6,079 bases of DNA from contig JAAOZY010000020.1 of NCBI GenBank assembly GCA_012274205.1, positions 1-6,079 of the forward strand, read 5' to 3'. Shown piece after piece: positions 1 to 4,973 of this stretch. A program made the position numbers and the translations under genes. This stretch comes from Betaproteobacteria bacterium (lineage in GTDB: Bacteria; Pseudomonadota; Gammaproteobacteria; Burkholderiales; SG8-39). The first letter of the stretch is position 1; each line of letters begins with the position of its first letter. The notes under the pieces were generated by a model. That model was not told where the DNA came from. It was given only the letters and a program-made list of their open reading frames with translations, and made no database searches.

Positions 1-352
1 CGTGACAGGTGACGCAGCTGACCTTGTGCGTCACGCCGGGCTTGTGCGGAATCTCGGTAATGTCCTTGTGGCATTCGGTGCAAACCCGCTTTCCGTGCAC
101 GCTGTTGCCGAACTTGTCCTGGATGATGTGCAGGTCGCGCGGCTTTCCGTCCGGGCCCGGCATGCTGAAGCCTTCATTGCCGTGGCAGCCGAGGCAGACG
201 GCGTTATCCGGATTGCCGACTTCTTTTGCCTCCGCCTTGGCCTCGGTGGCCTTCGCTGCCATGGCCTGCCCCGGCAAAATGGCGGAGGTTCCCGCCAGAA
301 AGACCAGCCCCGCCATTGCCCAAGCCGCAAATTTTGAAACACCCATGGCCAT
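1..352 (-). CDS. Exported multihaem cytochrome c (N-terminal part; runs off the left edge)
   Basis: The 117 visible residues start at ATG 352-350. A positively charged, Ala-rich N terminus and hydrophobic stretch (residues 8-30) end in Ala-Met-Ala at 30-32, a good signal-peptidase I site, so the protein should be exported to the periplasm. After an Ala/Lys/Glu-rich linker come three CxxCH haem c motifs: CLGCH (53-57), CTECH (91-95) and CVTCH (113-117, ending at the window edge). Extra histidines at 75, 86, 103 and 109 could be distal axial ligands for bis-His haems. Haem spacing and the phrase HGKRVCTECHKDI resemble cytochrome c3-like / doubled-CXXCH proteins that carry electrons in anaerobic respiration. 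The exact family, haem number and partner lie beyond the edge. A second in-frame ATG at 346-344 has better spacing (10 nt versus 4) from the GGGGA upstream, so the true start may be two codons later. An FNR-type promoter lies about 270 bp upstream. Confidence 0.5.
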   Translation of the reverse strand, partial: MAMGVSKFAAWAMAGLVFLAGTSAILPGQAMAAKATEAKAEAKEVGNPDNAVCLGCHGNEGFSMPGPDGKPRDLHIIQDKFGNSVHGKRVCTECHKDITEIPHKPGVTHKVSCVTCH

Positions 353-384
353 CGATTCCCCGGTTGAATAAACAGCATCCTTGC

Positions 385-399
385 CCTGTTTCGAACAGG
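385..399. repeat. 6-bp inverted repeat (CCTGTT-TCG-AACAGG) upstream of the cytochrome start
   Basis: CCTGTTTCGAACAGG is a perfect 6+3+6 inverted repeat about 33 bp before the cytochrome start codon. On DNA it could be a small operator. In the minus-strand mRNA it would be a short hairpin with a 3-nt loop. It does not match the FNR box, and I do not recognise the binding protein. A chance occurrence is possible. Confidence 0.5.
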
Positions 400-519
400 A
401 CAACTCATTGCTTCCGCTCCAGCGCCGCTGCAGTGATAGTCGCTGCGCGCGCTCCGGACTGGCGACACGCCGATTGCCCGGCCCGGCCGCGCTTGCGCGA
501 TTAAGGCGACATTCAAAGC

Positions 520-545
520 GCGGCCACCGCTTTCGCGGTGGCCGC
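520..545 (-). terminator. 11-bp GC hairpin with GAAA tetraloop (terminator or leader structure)
   Basis: GCGGCCACCGC at 520-530 pairs perfectly with GCGGTGGCCGC at 535-545 around a 4-nt loop. On the minus strand the loop reads GAAA closed by a C-G pair, a GNRA tetraloop that is very stable in RNA. On the plus strand the loop is UUUC, so the structure looks selected in a minus-strand transcript. It lies about 190 bp after the homospermidine synthase stop and also inside the predicted cytochrome leader. Only GCTTTG follows on the minus strand, so the U-tract is poor and an efficient intrinsic terminator is doubtful. A leader attenuator, RNA-stabilising hairpin or sRNA end are alternatives. Confidence 0.5.
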
Positions 546-625
546 TATTACCACTTTGCCGCTTCCTGCTCTCCCCGCTCCCCTGTAATCGCGTTGTTCC
601 GTGTCTTCAGGTGAAAGCCTTTTGT

Positions 626-673
626 TTTGAAGATACTAAAGTAACGCGCATGGCTCAATTTGATGTACATCAA
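626..673 (-). promoter_or_regulatory. FNR/ANR-family box and class II-type promoter for the cytochrome c unit
   Basis: TTGATGTACATCAA at 660-673 matches the FNR/ANR consensus TTGAT-N4-ATCAA in all ten defined bases and is fully palindromic. On the minus strand a -10-like TAGTAT (638-633, 4 of 6 matches, including first A and last T) follows. That puts a likely start near 625, with the box centre (666.5) about 41 bp upstream, the standard class II position. The minus strand is the only sensible direction, since plus-strand transcription would run antisense into the 3' end of homospermidine synthase. Known function of the family: activation under low oxygen. Dnr or Crp-type relatives could also bind such a site. 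Confidence 0.5.
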
Positions 674-735
674 GCCCTGCCGCGAAAGCAAAGGGGCGCG
701 CAGCTGCGGCCCCGCGCCCGGCCCCGGCGGAGCGC

Positions 736-2148
736 TCAGCTTACGCGGAAATTGCGAAACTGCCAGGGATCGGTCGGGTCGATATCCTCCGGATACAGGC
801 TGCTGCGGCCGGCGAGGGGCGTCCAGTCGGTGTACACGCCGACGAGTTTCCCGAGATACGGTACGGACATGTCCAGGAGCGCCTGATAGTCGAGTTCGTC
901 GGGCTCGACGATGCCGGCGCGCGGATGCTGCAACGCCCAGACGATGGCCGCCACATACGGGGCGTTGACCTGCAGGCTGGTGGCGTTGTTGTACGGGCAC
1001 AGCCGGCGCGCTTCCTCGATGCCGAGCTGCGAGCCATACCAGTAGGCGCCTTTGCTGTGGCCCATCAGCAGCACGCCGAGCTCGTCGAAGCCCGCATCGA
1101 TCTCGTCGCGCAGCAGGCGCTGCTGCGGCGGAAAGCGCCAGCCGTTGCCGGCGAATTCCTGCAGCGACAGCACCGCATCGTCGCAGGGGTGGTAGGCGTA
1201 GTGGCAGGTGGGCCGGTAGACCACCTTGCCGTTTTCGCGCACGGACAGGTAATCGGGTATGGAGATCGCTTCGCCATGCGAGATCAGCCAACCCTGGAAC
1301 GAACCTTCTTCGGGCGCCCAGGAGCGCACGCGCGTGGCCACGCCGGGACGGTCGAGGTAGATCGCCGAGCCGCTGCCGAATCCGTATTCGCGCCCGTCCT
1401 GCGGCCAGTTGCGCTCGTGCGTGCCCCAACCCAGTTCGGCCGGCTGCAGCGACTCGCCGCAGAACGCTTCGCTCGACCAGGTATTGACGAACTCGCCGTT
1501 GCGCTTGCGCACGAGGCTGGTCTGGTGGTCGCGCTCGGATACGTGAATGACCTTCACCTGCAGTTCGGCCGCGAGGCGGCCCCAGGCTTCGCGGTTGCGC
1601 GGCGTGCCCGCATCCACGCCGGCATCAGCGGCGAGATTGAGCAGCGCCTGCTTCACCAGGTGCGACACCAGCCCGGGGTTGGCGCCGTGCATCAGCACGC
1701 TGGTCGGTCCGGAAGGGTACTTGCCGCGCAGCGCGAGCGCGGCTTCGCGATAGGCGTAGTTCGAGCGGCGGCTGGCAGGCACCGCGGCATCGGTATGGCC
1801 GCCGGGCCAGGGCTCAATGCAGGCATCGATATAGAGCACGCCATGCTGCTGGCACCATTCGATCAGCGCGACGCTGGAGACGTCGAACGACGCATTGACG
1901 AGGAAGTCCCCGGCGCCGAGTTCGCGCGCGAGTATGGCGGCATAGTTGGCGCGCGTAAGCGGTTCGACGCGAAATTTCACTGCGTACTCGGCGGCGATGT
2001 CCCTGCCGGCTTCATTCGCCGTGACGATCGAGATCTGCTCCGGGCGCATGTCGATATGGCGCAGGATCAGCGGCAGCGAGCCCTGACCGACTGCGCCGAA
2101 ACCGACCATCAGCATCCTGCCTGAAAAGGAGGCGTATTTTTCTTCCAT
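736..2148 (-). CDS. hss: Homospermidine synthase (NAD-dependent, EC 2.5.1.44)
   Basis: This complete 470-residue cytoplasmic enzyme makes sym-homospermidine from putrescine (two putrescines, or putrescine plus spermidine), with NAD held as a cofactor that is reduced and re-oxidised in each cycle. The N terminus has the Rossmann dinucleotide loop GFGAVG (residues 16-21), and the fold is saccharopine dehydrogenase-like. Family landmarks are HGANPG (154-159), SERD (204-207), NTWSSEAF (222-229), the LQPAELGWGTHE segment (234-245) and SHGEAISIPDY (290-300). With a constant offset of 5, Asn157, Glu205, Trp224, Glu232, His291 and Glu293 line up with active-site residues I recall from the Blastochloris viridis enzyme, including its cation-pi tryptophan. 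Length is normal for the family. The start at 2148 gives the usual short lead before the Rossmann strand, but its Shine-Dalgarno is weak. It is separated from the Hyf-like operon by 249 bp of repeat-rich DNA, so it is probably its own unit. Confidence 0.5.
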   Translation of the reverse strand: MEEKYASFSGRMLMVGFGAVGQGSLPLILRHIDMRPEQISIVTANEAGRDIAAEYAVKFRVEPLTRANYAAILARELGAGDFLVNASFDVSSVALIEWCQQHGVLYIDACIEPWPGGHTDAAVPASRRSNYAYREAALALRGKYPSGPTSVLMHGANPGLVSHLVKQALLNLAADAGVDAGTPRNREAWGRLAAELQVKVIHVSERDHQTSLVRKRNGEFVNTWSSEAFCGESLQPAELGWGTHERNWPQDGREYGFGSGSAIYLDRPGVATRVRSWAPEEGSFQGWLISHGEAISIPDYLSVRENGKVVYRPTCHYAYHPCDDAVLSLQEFAGNGWRFPPQQRLLRDEIDAGFDELGVLLMGHSKGAYWYGSQLGIEEARRLCPYNNATSLQVNAPYVAAIVWALQHPRAGIVEPDELDYQALLDMSVPYLGKLVGVYTDWTPLAGRSSLYPEDIDPTDPWQFRNFRVS

Positions 2149-2235
2149 GCTCGAATTTGTTTCGCTGTCTTGGAATTATTTCAACCCGGTTGAGGCACAA
2201 CCGTATTGTTACGGCTCAGTCAATTTACAAAATGA

Positions 2236-2287
2236 GGGGATATCCCCCAAGGGGACTTGCTCCCGGGCGTCTCCCCCCATACTCCCC
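2236..2287 (-). repeat. GGGGATATCCCC palindrome and a cluster of G-tracts on the minus strand
   Basis: GGGGATATCCCC at 2236-2247 is a perfect 12-bp palindrome. Its CCCC is immediately followed by CAAGGGG, giving a second, overlapping inverted repeat. Four C-tracts on the plus strand (2244-2248, 2262-2264, 2273-2278, 2284-2287) are G-tracts of 5, 3, 6 and 4 on the strand transcribed toward homospermidine synthase. With loops of 13, 8 and 5 nt, a G-quadruplex is conceivable but weak. Which structure forms, if any, cannot be told by eye. Confidence 0.5.
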
Positions 2288-2300
2288 TAAATTGGGCGTA

Positions 2301-2316
2301 GCAAAATGCATTTTGC
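2301..2316. promoter_or_regulatory. Perfect 16-bp palindrome GCAAAATGCATTTTGC, candidate operator
   Basis: The site is a perfect 16-bp palindrome. Skipping one mismatched pair (2300/2317), symmetry continues to 2298-2319. It shares its last bases with a second inverted repeat, GCAAC-GG-GTTGC (2315-2326). It sits about 155 bp upstream of the homospermidine synthase start and 80 bp after the membrane-protein stop. An AT-rich dyad of this size suits a dimeric regulator, but I cannot name one. It could also be simply part of the surrounding inverted-repeat element. Confidence 0.5.
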
Positions 2317-2397
2317 AACGGGTTGCCAGTCATTGCGACTGAGCCGTTTATATCCGAAAGCGCGCATTATCGCAACACGCCGCGAACGCGCAACGCG

Positions 2398-2865
2398 TTA
2401 TCGCGGCAGGCGCTGCTCGAATTGCGGGCGCAGCTGATCGCTGCGCAATGTGGCGATGCTGACGGCGCACAGCGCGATCAGCGGCAGCGCGACCAGCATG
2501 ATGCCGGCGACCGCGCCAAGCCAGGCGCCAGGCGCAAGCCGATCGCCCGGCGCGCGCCGCGCGAGTTCGGCGAGCCGCGACGCTCCCGAGAGCAGCACCA
2601 GCACGATCAGCACCCAGCAAAAGTATTCGAGGCCGGTGCGTCCCCAGGCGTAGCCGTTGAGCAGTCCGAAGGCCGACGCAAGGCCGATGCTCCAGATGAG
2701 CAGCAGCACGACATCCCCGACGATGCGCGATTGCGGGTAGCCGGCCGGAAATTGTTCGCGCCGCAGGAGTTGCTGCAGCAGCAGCACGCCCAGCACCAGC
2801 GCAGCGAAGCAGACGATCGCGAAAAACCATCCGACGAAAGCGAGCGGCAGTGTCGGGACGCTCAT
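2398..2865 (-). CDS. Four-helix membrane protein of unknown function, last gene of the Hyf-like operon
   Basis: This 155-residue protein has four clear hydrophobic segments, at about 8-30, 48-69, 79-95 and 113-139. They are separated by short, positively charged loops (LLRREQ near 33-38, ARRAPGDR near 102-109) and followed by a charged C-terminal tail. There is no signal peptide cleavage site, cofactor motif or conserved acidic or lysine residue buried in a helix that I can point to, and I do not recognise the family. It starts only 7 bp after the small-subunit stop and has no clear Shine-Dalgarno, so its translation is probably coupled. That places it in the same transcript as the complex. 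Plausible roles are an accessory or anchoring subunit, or an assembly factor. The reading frames on other strands here are rich in Arg, Gln and His and look like shadows. Confidence 0.5.
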   Translation of the reverse strand: MSVPTLPLAFVGWFFAIVCFAALVLGVLLLQQLLRREQFPAGYPQSRIVGDVVLLLIWSIGLASAFGLLNGYAWGRTGLEYFCWVLIVLVLLSGASRLAELARRAPGDRLAPGAWLGAVAGIMLVALPLIALCAVSIATLRSDQLRPQFEQRLPR

Positions 2866-2872
2866 GCAGGCG

Positions 2873-3391
2873 TCAGTCGTGAGCGCCGGCGCTGATCGCG
2901 GTCAGTATGCCCTGCAGCAGCGCCACCGGCGTCGGCGGGCAGCCGGGCACGGCGACATCCACGTCGATGACATTGCCCACGCGGCCGCAGCTGGCGTAGC
3001 TTTCGCCGAAAATGCCGCCGCTGCAGCCGCAGTCGCCAACCGCGACCACCAGCTTGGGCGCGGGCATCGCGTCGAAGCTGCGCTTGAGCGCCACTTCCAT
3101 GTTGCGCGCGACCGGCCCGGTTACCAGCAGCAGGTCGGCGTGGCGCGGGCTGGCGACGAACTTGATGCCCAGCGCCTCGATGTTGTAGTAGGGATTGCTG
3201 AGCATGTGGATCTCGAGCTCGCAGCCGTTGCAGGAGCCGGCGTCCACGTGGCGGATCGCGAGCGATCCGGCGAATACCCCCAGGATCTCCTGCTGCAGCC
3301 GCTGCGCCAGCACGCGCAGCGCTTCGTCCGCCTGCGGCGGCGCCTCGGTCTTGATGCCGACGCGGACGATCTGTTTCAGCAGCTGGTACAT
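2873..3391 (-). CDS. hyfI: HyfI/HycG-like small subunit with one [4Fe-4S] cluster (NuoB family)
   Basis: This 172-residue protein belongs to the NuoB / group 4 [NiFe]-hydrogenase small-subunit family. It sits on the cytoplasmic side and carries the cluster next to the large-subunit active site. All four cluster ligands are visible: Cys54 and Cys57 in SCNGCE (53-58), Cys121 in GDCGCSGG (119-126) and Cys151 in PGCPP (149-153). Other family landmarks are NPYYNIEALGI (66-76), the RHADLLLVTGP segment (83-93) and the C-terminal helix PTPVALLQGI. Length is close to that of the short, single-cluster subunits of this family rather than periplasmic hydrogenase small subunits, and there is no Tat signal. 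The gene lies 22 bp after the large subunit and 7 bp before a membrane protein. In E. coli hyf a ferredoxin gene (hyfH) separates G and I, but here it is absent. The intact cluster contrasts with the degenerate [NiFe] site of its partner. Confidence 0.5.
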   Translation of the reverse strand: MYQLLKQIVRVGIKTEAPPQADEALRVLAQRLQQEILGVFAGSLAIRHVDAGSCNGCELEIHMLSNPYYNIEALGIKFVASPRHADLLLVTGPVARNMEVALKRSFDAMPAPKLVVAVGDCGCSGGIFGESYASCGRVGNVIDVDVAVPGCPPTPVALLQGILTAISAGAHD

Positions 3392-3413
3392 GATGCGCGG
3401 GTCCGATGAGCGA

Positions 3414-4958
3414 TCACAGATCGCAACCCGAATACGACAGGTTGAACGATTTGTTGATCAAGGGAAAATCCGGAACGATGTTGTTGTACACGGCGAAAGC
3501 GAGCGCCGGCCAGTTCTGCCAGGACGGGTCGTGCGCATGGCAGCTGCGGATGCCGCCGTCGGCGCCGGCTTCCAGCGCGATCACCGACTCGCCGCGCCAG
3601 CCTTCGACCCAGCCCAGCCCGGTCCTGCCCGCCGCTGCCTGCGGCAGCGGCAACGCGATTGCGCCCGGGGCGATGCGCTTGATCATGGCGCGCATGAGGC
3701 GCAGCGATTCGAAGATCTCCTCGAAGCGCAGGATCGCGCGCGCCGCGACGTCGCCGTTCTTGTGCGTCTTCATGCGCACGTCGAGCGTGTCGTAGGGCGC
3801 GTGCCCGGCCTGCACGCGCACATCCCAGGCCTGGTCGCTGGCGCGGCCCGCGAGGCCGATCACGCCCAGCTTGTTCGCCGTATTCGGCGTCAGGCGGCCG
3901 CAGGTGAGAAACCGGTCCTGCAGCCCCGGATGATCGTCGTAGATGTCCTTTAGCAGGCGCACCTCGCGTTCGAGCTGGTCGCACTCGGCGCCGATCGCGT
4001 CGAGCGCGGCGCGCCCCGGATCGCTGGCTACGCCGCCGGGAACGATGCAGTCCATGAGGTAGCGGTGGCCGAACAGGCGCTGGTTCGCGCGCAGCACGTC
4101 CTCTTTCAGCCGCATGAACTGCGCCAGGCCGAAGGCGAGCCCGCCGTCGTTGCCCAGATAGCCGAGATCGCCCAGGTGGTTGGCGATGCGCTCGCGCTCG
4201 AGCATGAGCGCGCGCAGCATCAGCGCGCGCTCGGGCGGCGCGATGCCGGCGATGCTTTCGGCCGCCATGCAGTAGGCCCAGGCGTAGGCGACGCTGCTGT
4301 CGCCGCTGATGCGCCCGGCGAGCCTTGCGCCCTCGCTGAGCGCCATGCCCTGGAAGCGCTTGTCTACCCCCTTGTGCGTGTAACCCAGGTGCTCTTCCAG
4401 GCGCAGCACTTTCTCGCCGACGATGGAAAAGCGAAAGTGCCCCGGCTCTATGGTTCCGGCATGCACCGGCCCCACCGGAATCTCGTGCACGCCGTCCCCG
4501 GCCACGCTCACGAACGCATACTCCGGCCCGCCCTGTGCAAACACCGTCGCGGCGCTCACGTCGCGGCGCAAGGGAAAGTCACCCTCCTGCCAGGCCGCGT
4601 GGCGCAGCCAGGGCCGGCGGTCGGCCGCCTCGGCGTCGATGCCGAGCAGATCGCGTGCGGCGCGCTGCATGCGCTGCGCCGGATAGAAGATGGGCGACAG
4701 GTCCGGATATTGCAGCTCGCCCGCGGGCAGCGCGCAGCGCAGCCACAGCATGCCTTCGGGATTGGCGAGCGCGAGGTGCAGCGCGCAGCCTGCGCCGCGG
4801 TCGTGCTCGTCCGTCCCCCACAGCGCGGCGAGGCGCCCGCCCAGGTCTTTCAGCGCATGGCAGAGATTCGGCAGTTCCTGCGCAGTGGTGTCGGCGCGCC
4901 ACGCGGGCACCGCTCCGGGCAGTTCGGTCAGTTGCAGCGGCAGGCTGTCGAAGCTCAT
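3414..4958 (-). CDS. hyfG: HyfG-like NuoC-NuoD fusion large subunit lacking [NiFe] ligands (Ehr type)
   Basis: This complete 514-residue protein resembles HycE/HyfG. A NuoC-like domain (about 30-132, ending GDFPLRRD) is fused to a NuoD-like domain (about 155-514). Group 4 signatures are clear: IPVGPVHAGTIEPGHFRF (160-177), EHLGYTHKGVDK (189-200) and ERERIANHLGDLG (254-266). The catalytic motifs are degenerate. Where hydrogenases have RxCGxC, this reads RISGDS (216-221), so Ser218 and Ser221 replace the first Cys pair. The C terminus reads FNLSYSGCDL (505-514) in place of the usual DPCxxC, with Ser508 and Gly511 at the ligand positions and only an offset Cys512. The protein ends two residues later, whereas HycE and HyfG have a tail of roughly 30 residues removed after nickel insertion. 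It is shorter than E. coli HycE or HyfG. I infer a member of the Ehr complexes, coupling a non-hydrogen redox reaction or conformational change to ion transport. The real substrate is unknown. Confidence 0.5.
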   Translation of the reverse strand: MSFDSLPLQLTELPGAVPAWRADTTAQELPNLCHALKDLGGRLAALWGTDEHDRGAGCALHLALANPEGMLWLRCALPAGELQYPDLSPIFYPAQRMQRAARDLLGIDAEAADRRPWLRHAAWQEGDFPLRRDVSAATVFAQGGPEYAFVSVAGDGVHEIPVGPVHAGTIEPGHFRFSIVGEKVLRLEEHLGYTHKGVDKRFQGMALSEGARLAGRISGDSSVAYAWAYCMAAESIAGIAPPERALMLRALMLERERIANHLGDLGYLGNDGGLAFGLAQFMRLKEDVLRANQRLFGHRYLMDCIVPGGVASDPGRAALDAIGAECDQLEREVRLLKDIYDDHPGLQDRFLTCGRLTPNTANKLGVIGLAGRASDQAWDVRVQAGHAPYDTLDVRMKTHKNGDVAARAILRFEEIFESLRLMRAMIKRIAPGAIALPLPQAAAGRTGLGWVEGWRGESVIALEAGADGGIRSCHAHDPSWQNWPALAFAVYNNIVPDFPLINKSFNLSYSGCDL

Positions 4959-4968
4959 GGCCTAAGGT

Positions 4969-4973
4969 TCCTC
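4969..4973 (-). promoter_or_regulatory. Ribosome binding site of the large-subunit gene, overlapping the upstream stop codon
   Basis: GAGGA on the minus strand (4973-4969) overlaps the TGA stop (4974-4972) of the HyfF-like gene and sits 10 nt before the ATG at 4958. Ribosomes finishing the membrane subunit would unmask or feed this site, which suggests coupled translation of the two subunits and supports the chosen start. Confidence 0.5.

Larger units (their letters stand above)
353..735. other. Intergenic region between homospermidine synthase and the cytochrome c gene
   Basis: This 383-bp stretch has no convincing gene on either strand. Read on the minus strand it holds, in order, the end of the upstream transcription unit, an FNR/ANR box with a -10-like hexamer (673-633), an AT-richer start region, an 11-bp GC hairpin (545-520), and a short inverted repeat (399-385) just before the cytochrome ribosome-binding region. 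If the proposed start near 625 is right, the cytochrome mRNA has an unusually long leader of about 270 nt. Short reading frames that cross the leader are out of frame with the cytochrome and have the Arg/Pro/Ser-rich look of frame shadows. Confidence 0.5.
2211..2347. repeat. 137-bp segment bracketed by an 11-bp perfect inverted repeat (MITE-like or regulatory)
   Basis: ACGGCTCAGTC at 2211-2221 is the exact reverse complement of GACTGAGCCGT at 2337-2347. Allowing a 2-nt bulge, pairing extends inward (AAT at 2222-2224 with ATT at 2332-2334). The interior is full of smaller inverted repeats and is more AT-rich at its ends than the adjoining genes. There is no open reading frame of note. This is the form expected of a miniature inverted-repeat element, but the flanks (TTA on the left, TTTA on the right) do not give a clean target duplication, and I do not recognise the terminal repeat. 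It may instead be a structured control region for homospermidine synthase, whose start lies 62 bp away. Confidence 0.5.

Noticed and set aside
31..516. 161-residue minus-strand frame overlapping the cytochrome gene and its leader
   Set aside because: It is out of frame with the CxxCH protein, starts at a TTG inside the leader after the hairpin, and is Arg/Pro/Ser-rich with no domain.
548..1429. 293-residue minus-strand frame within homospermidine synthase
   Set aside because: It is an Arg-rich shadow that extends through the promoter region. The frame with the HSS motifs is the real one.
925..2124. 399-residue open frame on the plus strand, antisense to homospermidine synthase
   Set aside because: Its Arg/Ala/Gly/His-rich composition and lack of recognisable motifs are typical of the opposite strand of a GC-rich gene. 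The minus strand encodes a full conserved enzyme here.
2195..2223. sigma-70 promoter for homospermidine synthase starting from TTGACT (minus 2223-2218)
   Set aside because: The -35 element is good (5 of 6), but at 16-17 bp there is only GTTGTG or TTGTGC, with no acceptable -10, so I do not annotate it.
2310..2330. sigma-54-like promoter (TGGCA...TTGC, minus strand)
   Set aside because: The GG and GC elements are one base closer than the strict sigma-54 spacing, and the sequence is explained by the overlapping inverted repeats.
3414..4958. Active H2-evolving hydrogenase-4 or formate hydrogenlyase large subunit
   Set aside because: Overall similarity suggests it, but the cysteine ligands of both CxxC motifs are replaced or displaced and the maturation tail is missing.
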